Source: an uncultured Clostridia bacterium (lineage in GTDB: Bacteria; Bacillota; Clostridia; TANB77; CAG-508). From it: a stretch of 17,010 bases of DNA. The stretch is taken from the NCBI GenBank assembly GCA_934130355.1, contig CAKOXV010000023.1:1-17010 (forward strand), read 5' to 3'. Made by a program: the position numbers and the translations under genes. Within the stretch, counting starts at the first letter, position 1, and every line of letters begins with the position of its first letter. The notes beneath the pieces are model-generated. The model saw only the letters and a program-made list of their open reading frames with translations. It was not told the DNA's origin and did not search any database. Positions 6,691 through 12,049 of this stretch are shown piece after piece.

Positions 6691-6699
6691 ATTATAGCA
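6691..6699 (-). promoter_or_regulatory. Extended -10 promoter of the copy A paralogue
   Basis: The minus strand reads TGCTATAAT, a perfect TG-n-TATAAT extended -10. No good -35 lies 17 nt upstream. The same nine bases occur at the same place in copy B (7871-7879). The predicted start is close to an upstream ATG at 6676-6678. Confidence 0.6.
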
Positions 6700-6743
6700 T
6701 ATATTTACATAAAATTAAAGAGTTTTAAAAAAATAAAGACACT

Positions 6744-6776
6744 TTTGTATAAGTTTGTCATCATATATTATACAAA
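6744..6776. repeat. Inverted repeat between the two duplication units
   Basis: TTTGTATAA (6744-6752) and TTATACAAA (6768-6776) form a 9-bp inverted repeat around a 15-nt centre, in the spacer between copy A and copy B. It lies just past the copy B terminator and could be an extra 3'-end hairpin or a trace of the duplication event. Confidence 0.5.
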
Positions 6777-6777
6777 A

Positions 6778-6811
6778 AAAGTCTTAGATAGTATTAACTA
6801 CCTAAGACTTT
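6778..6811 (-). terminator. Terminator of the copy B paralogue
   Basis: A 15-bp stem (6778-6792 with 6797-6811, one G-U pair on the minus strand), a 4-nt loop and a T run on the minus-strand side. It is a copy of the hairpin at 5770-5803 with one base change. Confidence 0.82.
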
Positions 6812-6826
6812 TTAATTAGCACATAA

Positions 6827-7858
6827 TCATGTACCTATAATATTGCGTTCCAAATATAAGAACATTACTTCATAAATGTCAGTAAATTCAAAGCCACCAA
6901 TATTATATACATCAAGAGTTCTAATGCCATCTGTTGTACAAAGCTGTTTCTGTCCGACTTTAAACTCGGCAATTCTCCCCCAGTCTTTTCGAATTTTATC
7001 CAGTTCTTCTGCAAATTCTCCTAGGCTGGAAATTACTTCAGAATTTCCCAAAATGATTTCATTGGTAAACCCCCAACTACCATATTGAAAAATCCTTTCT
7101 TTAATTTTTCTTACTTGTCCAAGTGTCCTGATTTCTTCAACTTCGCTTATGTTTACACCTTCTGGAATCTGACTTTTAGGAATTGTAATTCCAAATCCTT
7201 TTTTGATTGAAAGTACATCCATAATATCAAACATATCAACTAAATGACAGACTAATTTGATATTTATGCTTCCATCCGGAAGATCTTTCAATTCATTATA
7301 TGCATTTTGCAATATTGCATATTCGTCAAAAGTGTATTCAGGATTCGCTTCTGCATCAACAGTCATATCGTCTTTTTCAAAAGCCATCTTAGGACCATTT
7401 TGAAAAACGACCAAGAAAAACAGTAAATACTTTATGATTTCAATATCATCAATATTTACATCTCTTTTGTCGATTTTCTTGAGTAAACTCCAAATTGTTT
7501 TCTTAAGATCTACATTATACATGTACATATAATCTAATCTTAAGAGTCTTCTTATTACTACAAGAACCTCGTCAAACATCCTTTTAAATGCTATGTCTTT
7601 GCTCGTAGAAATTCCCAGTTTTTTGCTGTGATTTATTCCTCCATTCAATCCATAAAATTTTTCGATTTTTTCTTTGTCTTTCCGTTGCAGTTGACATATG
7701 GCTGCTCGTAGCCCATCACAACTCACAGCAGAAGTCCCTCCATTCATTCTTGAAACTCTGATTTGTGCTAAGTTTTTCGCTAAATATTCCAAATTTTCTG
7801 GAATATAAGCCTGGGTTTGTTTTTTACCCAATTTTTTCATCCTTTCTGCTTTTAGCAT
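6827..7858 (-). CDS. Unknown protein with a sigma-region-4-like segment, long paralogue
   Basis: A 343-residue protein of unknown function, probably soluble. Residues about 49-110 (GLRAAICQLQRKDKEKIEKF, YGLNGGINHSKKLGI, KRMFDEVLVVIRRL) recall sigma-70 region 4, where a leucine-rich helix is followed by a Gly-Leu turn and a recognition-type helix. This is a visual resemblance only. The rest (about 118-343) is helical and acidic and is shared with the copy at 5829. The start may be the ATG at 7858, which lies only 12 nt past the -10 and would give an almost leaderless mRNA. Other options are the ATG at 7840, too close to AGAAAGG, or the TTG at 7831, well spaced from it. It has its own promoter and terminator. 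Confidence 0.6.
   Translation of the reverse strand: MLKAERMKKLGKKQTQAYIPENLEYLAKNLAQIRVSRMNGGTSAVSCDGLRAAICQLQRKDKEKIEKFYGLNGGINHSKKLGISTSKDIAFKRMFDEVLVVIRRLLRLDYMYMYNVDLKKTIWSLLKKIDKRDVNIDDIEIIKYLLFFLVVFQNGPKMAFEKDDMTVDAEANPEYTFDEYAILQNAYNELKDLPDGSINIKLVCHLVDMFDIMDVLSIKKGFGITIPKSQIPEGVNISEVEEIRTLGQVRKIKERIFQYGSWGFTNEIILGNSEVISSLGEFAEELDKIRKDWGRIAEFKVGQKQLCTTDGIRTLDVYNIGGFEFTDIYEVMFLYLERNIIGT
7638..7745. repeat. 9-bp direct repeats bounding the segment lost from copy A
   Basis: CCTCCATTC occurs at 7638-7646 and 7737-7745, 99 bp (33 codons) apart, inside the long paralogue. Copy A has a single CCTCCATTC joined to the left flank (TTTATT) and the right flank (close to ATTCTTGA), exactly as recombination or slippage between the two repeats would give. 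The loss is in frame. Confidence 0.8.
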
Positions 7859-7870
7859 TAGTGCTTATAT

Positions 7871-7879
7871 ATTATAGCA
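7871..7879 (-). promoter_or_regulatory. Extended -10 promoter of the copy B paralogue
   Basis: TGCTATAAT on the minus strand, the same as at 6691-6699. The end of the -10 lies 12 nt before the ATG at 7856-7858, so a start from that ATG would leave a leader of about 5 nt. Confidence 0.6.
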
Positions 7880-7913
7880 CATATTTACATAAAATAAAAG
7901 GCTTTTTAAAAAA

Positions 7914-7937
7914 ATAGAGACATTTTCTTGTCTCTAT
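7914..7937 (-). terminator. Intrinsic terminator overlapping the rbgA stop
   Basis: A 9-bp stem, ATAGAGACA (7914-7922) with TGTCTCTAT (7929-7937), a 6-nt loop and a T run on the minus strand. The rbgA stop codon (7934-7936) is part of the stem. Confidence 0.85.
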
Positions 7938-8839
7938 GCTTTTTCTAATGTGATTCTTCCTAGCTTTCCGCTTCTAAAATCTTCTAATATAATTTTCGAA
8001 GTTTTTTCATCATCTATATTTCCTCCTGAAATAATAGCTCCTCTCTTTTTACCAATAAGTTGCATAATTTCATAAATATTTTGATTTTCTTCTTGATCTT
8101 GATTTAATATTTGATTCACTCTTTCTTCTTCTAAAGAATATCTTTCTAATAAATTACTTTTATAATTTTTTAATAGAAATTTAGTTAAATTATATGCAAT
8201 CTCAGTAATTGCTAAAATATCATCTTTGATTGTTCCTGTAAATGCTAAATTCATTGCTATATCTTCATTTTCAAATTTAGGCCATAATACTCCTGGCGTA
8301 TCCATTAATTCTATGTTCTCATTAACGCGTATCCACTGTTTTTGTTTTGTAACTCCTGGTTTATTTCCAACTTCTGCTGAAGTCTTTTTAGAAATTCTAT
8401 TTATGAAAGAAGATTTCCCTACATTTGGAATTCCTACAACCATTACTCTAATTTTTCTTCCAATTCTTCCTTTGTCTGCATGTTTCTGTAAATCATCATT
8501 CATTATTTCTTGAATTTGTTTTATAACTTCATTAATTCCAGCTCCGTTAGTAGAATCTACTAGTACAACTTTACAGCTTTGTTTTATAAAATATTCCATC
8601 CACTTTTTATTGTCTTTTTCATCAGCTAAATCACGTTTGTTTAATACTATTATTTTTTTCTTGTTTTGTGTTATTTGTCTTATGTCTGGATTTTGACTTG
8701 CTTTTGGAATTCTTGCATCTAATATTTCTATTACTACATCTATTAGTTTTAAGTCTTCTGTAATTTGCCTTCTGGTTTTTGCCATGTGACCTGGAAACCA
8801 GTTAATTGAAGTCTTAGAAGAACTTTTTTCTTCTTTCAT
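7934..8839 (-). CDS. rbgA: Ribosome biogenesis GTPase RbgA (YlqF)
   Basis: A circularly permuted GTPase that helps late maturation of the 50S subunit. From the ATG at 8837-8839 it has 301 residues. The G motifs occur in permuted order: G4 NKRD (67-70), G1 GIPNVGKSS (136-144), G2 PGVT (161-164), G3 DTPG (180-183). The N-terminal NWFPGHMAKTRRQI is a strong YlqF signature. The C-terminal domain (about 230-301) ends in DFRSGKLGRITLE. An in-frame ATG eight codons earlier overlaps the end of the upstream gene, but AAAGGAG with 7-nt spacing supports this start. It is probably co-transcribed with the DUF4406-like gene upstream, whose stop is 16 nt away. Confidence 0.95.
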   Translation of the reverse strand: MKEEKSSSKTSINWFPGHMAKTRRQITEDLKLIDVVIEILDARIPKASQNPDIRQITQNKKKIIVLNKRDLADEKDNKKWMEYFIKQSCKVVLVDSTNGAGINEVIKQIQEIMNDDLQKHADKGRIGRKIRVMVVGIPNVGKSSFINRISKKTSAEVGNKPGVTKQKQWIRVNENIELMDTPGVLWPKFENEDIAMNLAFTGTIKDDILAITEIAYNLTKFLLKNYKSNLLERYSLEEERVNQILNQDQEENQNIYEIMQLIGKKRGAIISGGNIDDEKTSKIILEDFRSGKLGRITLEKA

Positions 8840-8855
8840 ATTGTTTCTCCTTTCA

Positions 8856-9191
8856 TTATTCATTAGGTTCTAAATAATTAACTTTTTTGTTTGTTGATAA
8901 TGCATATTCTATTTCAGATCTTGTACTCTCACCTATGTAACCACCAACGTTTATAACAAATATCTCATCTGACATATCAATTTTTCTTTTATGTATATCA
9001 TCTAACATTTCTTTAGTCTTTATCAATGTTTCTTTATCCATGTTCTTCCAGACATCAGAATCATCAGAATGTCCAAATACTCCAACAGAAATTACAATAT
9101 TGCCTTGTAAAGTTAATTCTTTTTGGACTTTTAAAAATTCATCTTTAAACCTAGTTGACCCACACAAAGTTATTACTTTATATTTTTTCAT
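8856..9191 (-). CDS. DUF4406 / nucleoside deoxyribosyltransferase-like protein
   Basis: A 111-residue protein with a Rossmann-like nucleoside-deoxyribosyltransferase fold signature. KVITLCGSTRFKDEFL lies near the N-terminus, and VINVGGYIGESTRSEIEYA towards the C-terminus matches the second conserved block of DUF4406-type proteins. Relatives are often encoded by phages or in mixed operons; substrates are usually unknown and may be nucleosides or nucleotides. An in-frame ATG eight codons earlier exists, but the ATG at 9189-9191 has AAGGAGT 9 nt upstream and the conserved region starts right after it. The gene abuts rbgA in the same direction. The fold call is fair; the reaction is not known. 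Confidence 0.7.
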   Translation of the reverse strand: MKKYKVITLCGSTRFKDEFLKVQKELTLQGNIVISVGVFGHSDDSDVWKNMDKETLIKTKEMLDDIHKRKIDMSDEIFVINVGGYIGESTRSEIEYALSTNKKVNYLEPNE

Positions 9192-9271
9192 TACTAACCA
9201 ACTCCTTAAATCCACCTACAGTTTAATTTTTTATTTACTTTTCTTATTTTATTTTCTATCTAAGCTATATT

Positions 9272-9748
9272 TTAATAAAATTTATAGTGATTATTATCAT
9301 CTCTTCCATCTCTTGACTTCAATTCTTCATCATATTTTTCATTTTTGAAATACCAATCTGTTTTTTTGTCTATTGGATGTTCTTGCTGTTTTTTATCAAG
9401 TAACATGTCTAATAATGCGAAAAATGCAAGTATAATTGCAATAAAATCTACAAATACATTCATCAAATTTGCTCTTGACAAAAATGTTCCTAATAATATG
9501 CTTGTAACTAAGTGCTGTCCAAAATATCCAACATATAAAACTAGATATATTATTGAACCTATAAGTTTTCTTTTACATACTAACACTATACACAATAATG
9601 TTGCAAAAGAAAGTGTTACTTCTAAACCAAAATTATATGCTGTTATTCCTAGTAAATCTATTGAAAATTGTGTACATAATGCTACCACAGCTCTAAATAA
9701 CCAAAACATCCCCATAAAAATTGTAATTAACATTGTTGAAAAACTCAT
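9272..9748 (-). CDS. Four-helix membrane protein of unknown function
   Basis: A 158-residue integral membrane protein. About four hydrophobic helices are visible (roughly residues 3-25, 42-60, 62-85 and 93-115), followed by a charged, probably cytoplasmic tail of about 40 residues (KKTDWYFKNEKYDEELKSRD to the end). I do not recognise the family. The ATG at 9746-9748 has AAAGGGA upstream. It lies after the DUF1292 terminator in the same direction, and no clear separate promoter is visible. The 80 bases down to the DUF4406-like start hold no hairpin, so it may share a transcript with that gene and rbgA. Confidence 0.6.
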   Translation of the reverse strand: MSFSTMLITIFMGMFWLFRAVVALCTQFSIDLLGITAYNFGLEVTLSFATLLCIVLVCKRKLIGSIIYLVLYVGYFGQHLVTSILLGTFLSRANLMNVFVDFIAIILAFFALLDMLLDKKQQEHPIDKKTDWYFKNEKYDEELKSRDGRDDNNHYKFY

Positions 9749-9782
9749 TATAAATCATCCCTTTCATATCAAAATAAAAAGA

Positions 9783-9817
9783 CTAGGGTTGTAGAAAATC
9801 TAACTTCTACCCCCTAG
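9783..9817 (-). terminator. Intrinsic terminator of the ireB-ruvX-DUF1292 operon
   Basis: Arms 9783-9796 and 9805-9817 form a 13-bp stem with a one-base bulge and an 8-nt loop on the minus strand, followed by TCTTTTTATTTT. It starts 6 nt after the DUF1292 stop. Confidence 0.85.
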
Positions 9818-9823
9818 CATTTT

Positions 9824-10129
9824 TTAGTCTTCATCTACAAAATTAAATTCATCTTTATATTTTTCTTTAAATATTGCAAATACTTTATTTAATGTTTCTT
9901 CATTGTCAACACCAACATAGGATTCTGTTTCTCCTTCTTCATCTTCGTCTGTGTCTTCTAATTTTAATATTACTACTTCACCTTCGTCTTCTTCTCCTTC
10001 TTCCGTTACTGGTAATAATACTACATATTCTTCTTCATCTAATTCTACTAAATCTAAGAATTCAAACTTTACCTCATTTCCATCTTCATCATTTAATATT
10101 ATTATATTATCTGTTTCTTCGTTTTCCAT
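9824..10129 (-). CDS. DUF1292 family protein (YrzB-like)
   Basis: A 101-residue, strongly acidic DUF1292 protein. The domain is shown by IIILNDEDGNEVKFEFLDLV at about residues 8-27 and YVVLLPV at about 35-41; a poly-Asp/Glu stretch follows (about 43-68), then a C-terminal helix LNKVFAIFKEKYKDEF. Function is unknown, but it commonly closes an ireB-ruvX-DUF1292 operon in Firmicutes, as it does here. The ATG has an upstream GGAGT site, and a 59-nt gap separates it from ruvX. The acidic linker is longer than I expect for short family members and gives the protein a very low pI. Confidence 0.88.
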   Translation of the reverse strand: MENEETDNIIILNDEDGNEVKFEFLDLVELDEEEYVVLLPVTEEGEEDEGEVVILKLEDTDEDEEGETESYVGVDNEETLNKVFAIFKEKYKDEFNFVDED

Positions 10130-10188
10130 TGTTTACTCCTTTCAAATTTAATTTTTTATATAATATACTATTTTTTATTTTTTTGCAA

Positions 10189-10608
10189 CTAATTTTTTAT
10201 TTTATTTAGATATGTTTCTAAAATATATACTGCAGATATAGTATCTACTATATTCTTCTTTTTATTCTTATTTATATCTAAGAAATTCATTGTTTTATGA
10301 GCTGCAACTGTTGTAAGTCTTTCGTCTACTGTTTCTATTTTTAATTTATTATATTTACATTTTAATTTGTGTATAAATTTTTCTGTCTTTTCTGTTCTTT
10401 CAGATGATGTCCCATTCATATTTATTGGTTTTCCAATAACTATTGTGTCAATATCATACTGTTCTAGAATTTCATCTAATCGTCTTAATATTACTTTATC
10501 AGAGCCATCATTATGAATTGTTTCTAAACCTTGTGCTGTTATATTTAATGCATCTGTTAATGCTATTCCTGTTCTTGCATCTCCATAATCAATTCCTAAT
10601 ATGCGCAT
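10189..10608 (-). CDS. ruvX: RuvX/YqgF-family Holliday-junction-resolvase-like nuclease
   Basis: A 139-residue RNase H-like protein of the YqgF/RuvX family, linked to processing of the 5' end of pre-16S rRNA and, in some bacteria, Holliday junction resolution. The acidic active-site residues are present: Asp7 in LGIDYGDARTGIA, Glu96 in VDERLTT and Asp122 in VDTISAVYILE. The conserved VIGKPINMNGT follows the third strand (about 57-67). Length is standard. It starts 6 nt after ireB, so the two are translated from one mRNA. Confidence 0.95.
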   Translation of the reverse strand: MRILGIDYGDARTGIALTDALNITAQGLETIHNDGSDKVILRRLDEILEQYDIDTIVIGKPINMNGTSSERTEKTEKFIHKLKCKYNKLKIETVDERLTTVAAHKTMNFLDINKNKKKNIVDTISAVYILETYLNKIKN

Positions 10609-10614
10609 ATTTTT

Positions 10615-10869
10615 CTATCCTTCTAATCCTATATAATTTCTAACCATTTTTTCTAAAAGCTCGTCTCTTTCTATTTGTCTTATTTTATTTCTTGCATCAT
10701 TATGATTTGTTATATATGTTGGATCCCCAGATAATATATATCCAACTATTTGATTAATTGGATTATATCCTTTTTCTACCAAAGCTTCATATACTTCTTT
10801 TAGAATTTCTTTTGTTCTTGCATTTTTTTCTTTTTCAAAATTGAAACTCATTGTTTTATCAAAATTCAT
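10615..10869 (-). CDS. ireB: IreB family regulatory phosphoprotein
   Basis: An 84-residue UPF0297/IreB protein (YrzL in Bacillus). In Enterococcus, IreB is phosphorylated on threonine by the PASTA kinase IreK and affects cephalosporin tolerance. The N-terminal block DKTMSFNFEKEK contains the threonine at the position expected for that site, and GYNPINQIVGYILSGDPTYI is highly conserved in the family. The ATG has a strong AAAGGAGGT. It lies 27 nt after the degenerate GGDEF gene and 6 nt before ruvX, so it appears to be transcribed from the long upstream operon unless a promoter lies inside the 3' end of the preceding gene. Confidence 0.95.
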   Translation of the reverse strand: MNFDKTMSFNFEKEKNARTKEILKEVYEALVEKGYNPINQIVGYILSGDPTYITNHNDARNKIRQIERDELLEKMVRNYIGLEG

Positions 10870-10896
10870 AATATACTTACCTCCTTTTGTATTTTG

Positions 10897-12033
10897 CTAA
10901 ATACATGTAATATCATTTTCACTTTTATCAGCGTTATCTACATATTGCTCTAATTTTTTTAGTACTTCTTCCATTCCTGTTCCTTTATAATATGTTGTTA
11001 ATACAAAATTAAGTTTAGCTTTTACTTTTGCTTGTTCTTTTTCTTGTTTTTTCTTTTTTCTGTCAATTTTTTCGACTTCGATTTCTTCAATATCTTTATT
11101 TATTGGTAATGATATTTCAATTTCTTCTGCTTGTGTTTTTATGTCTGTTACAAATGTAGTTACAGAATCTACATCAACTCCTGAAAATACAATAACAAAT
11201 TTTGGTCCCATATATCTGATAAATAAGTAATCATTTGATATATTATTTCCAATAAATTCGCTTATATCCATTACTACTTGATTTCCTAGTTTTCTTGAAT
11301 ATGTATCATTGATTTCTTCTAAGTTTGTTATTCTAAACATACAAACAGCTGATGTTGTATATCTGTCTATAATCTTTTTGCCTTCTCCATATAAGTATTC
11401 TTCAGAATATAAACCTGTAAATAAGTCTTTTCTTACTATTGCTTCTAGTGTTTTTTGATGAACTATTGTTTTTAATACAGAAACTATATTGTCTTTTACA
11501 ACTTCAAATATAGTTGTATCTATATTATCAAAGTCATGTGCTACTCCACTTTCAATTATCCAGTATCCAATATATATATTGTCTATATATATTGGATAAA
11601 AGATTGCTGATTTTGCTCTTCCAAATTCCATTTCTTGATATGGTAATCTTTCATTATCATTATTAACAGTAACATATTTGGGAGTTGCTGTTGCTATACT
11701 GTCTTTAAAGATTGGAACTTCTTGTAATTTGCTAAGTGTTTTCCAATGCTTTTTGTCTACATTAGATGCTTTTACTTCATATTCTGCTCCATTAAATACT
11801 ACTATAGTTGAGTATTTTATTTCATATTTTTCTATTAAAATATCATTTATTTTTTGTATTTTTTCATCTACTGATGAACATTCACCAATTGTACTTAAAA
11901 AATCTTGAATAACTCTTAAGTTATTAGCTTGTCTATTTAAATTATTAAATTGTTGTATTTTTTTATTTATATTTATATTATAAATTAACAATATAATTAT
12001 TATTGTAACTAATATTCCTATTATAATTGGCAA
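10897..12033 (-). CDS. Membrane-anchored GAF plus degenerate GGDEF protein
   Basis: A 378-residue protein starting at TTG (12031-12033), supported by GGAGGG 7 nt upstream. Residues 2-20 form a membrane helix. Residues about 45-190 look like a GAF domain. Residues about 200-300 look like a GGDEF domain: RKDLFTGLYSEEYL, then FRITNLEEINDTYSRKLGNQVV, then FIRYMGPKFVIVFSG. The signature GG[DE]EF is replaced by MGPKF (275-279), so diguanylate cyclase activity is unlikely, and no clear RxxD inhibitory site is seen. A Lys-rich insertion (about 324-341) interrupts the C-terminal part. It may sense a ligand through GAF and signal by protein contact. It begins 16 nt after the CpaE-like gene, with its ribosome-binding site close to that stop codon. 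Confidence 0.75.
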   Translation of the reverse strand: MPIIIGILVTIIIILLIYNININKKIQQFNNLNRQANNLRVIQDFLSTIGECSSVDEKIQKINDILIEKYEIKYSTIVVFNGAEYEVKASNVDKKHWKTLSKLQEVPIFKDSIATATPKYVTVNNDNERLPYQEMEFGRAKSAIFYPIYIDNIYIGYWIIESGVAHDFDNIDTTIFEVVKDNIVSVLKTIVHQKTLEAIVRKDLFTGLYSEEYLYGEGKKIIDRYTTSAVCMFRITNLEEINDTYSRKLGNQVVMDISEFIGNNISNDYLFIRYMGPKFVIVFSGVDVDSVTTFVTDIKTQAEEIEISLPINKDIEEIEVEKIDRKKKKQEKEQAKVKAKLNFVLTTYYKGTGMEEVLKKLEQYVDNADKSENDITCI

Positions 12034-12049
12034 CTTTATCCCTCCAATA

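Larger units (their letters stand above)
5770..6740 (-). repeat. Tandem duplication unit, copy A
   Basis: This stretch aligns by eye with 6778-7919 from end to end: terminator hairpin, coding region, extended -10 promoter and the A-rich tail beyond it. The non-coding stretch after the terminator hairpins (TTTTTAATTAGCACATA) is identical in both copies. Copy A lacks two internal coding segments present in copy B. Confidence 0.8.
6778..7919 (-). repeat. Tandem duplication unit, copy B
   Basis: The longer of two head-to-tail units, covering terminator, gene, promoter and an A-rich tail that runs into the rbgA terminator. Copy A ends in a similar A-rich tail with AAAGACA where copy B has AGAGACA, so the duplicated segment may have included part of the rbgA 3' end. 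Confidence 0.78.

Noticed and set aside
4058..7913. Integrative element at tRNA-Leu
   Set aside because: No integrase and no repeated tRNA 3' end were seen up to rbgA; only an accessory block can be supported.
5770..7919. Insertion sequence or MITE as the source of the repeated units
   Set aside because: There is no transposase, no terminal inverted repeat at the unit ends and no target duplication; tandem gene duplication explains it.
9874..10209. Leu- and His-rich frame opposite the DUF1292 gene
   Set aside because: Its composition is that of the antisense of an acidic coding region; the minus-strand DUF1292 gene explains it.
10897..12033. Active diguanylate cyclase
   Set aside because: The GG[DE]EF motif is replaced by MGPKF.
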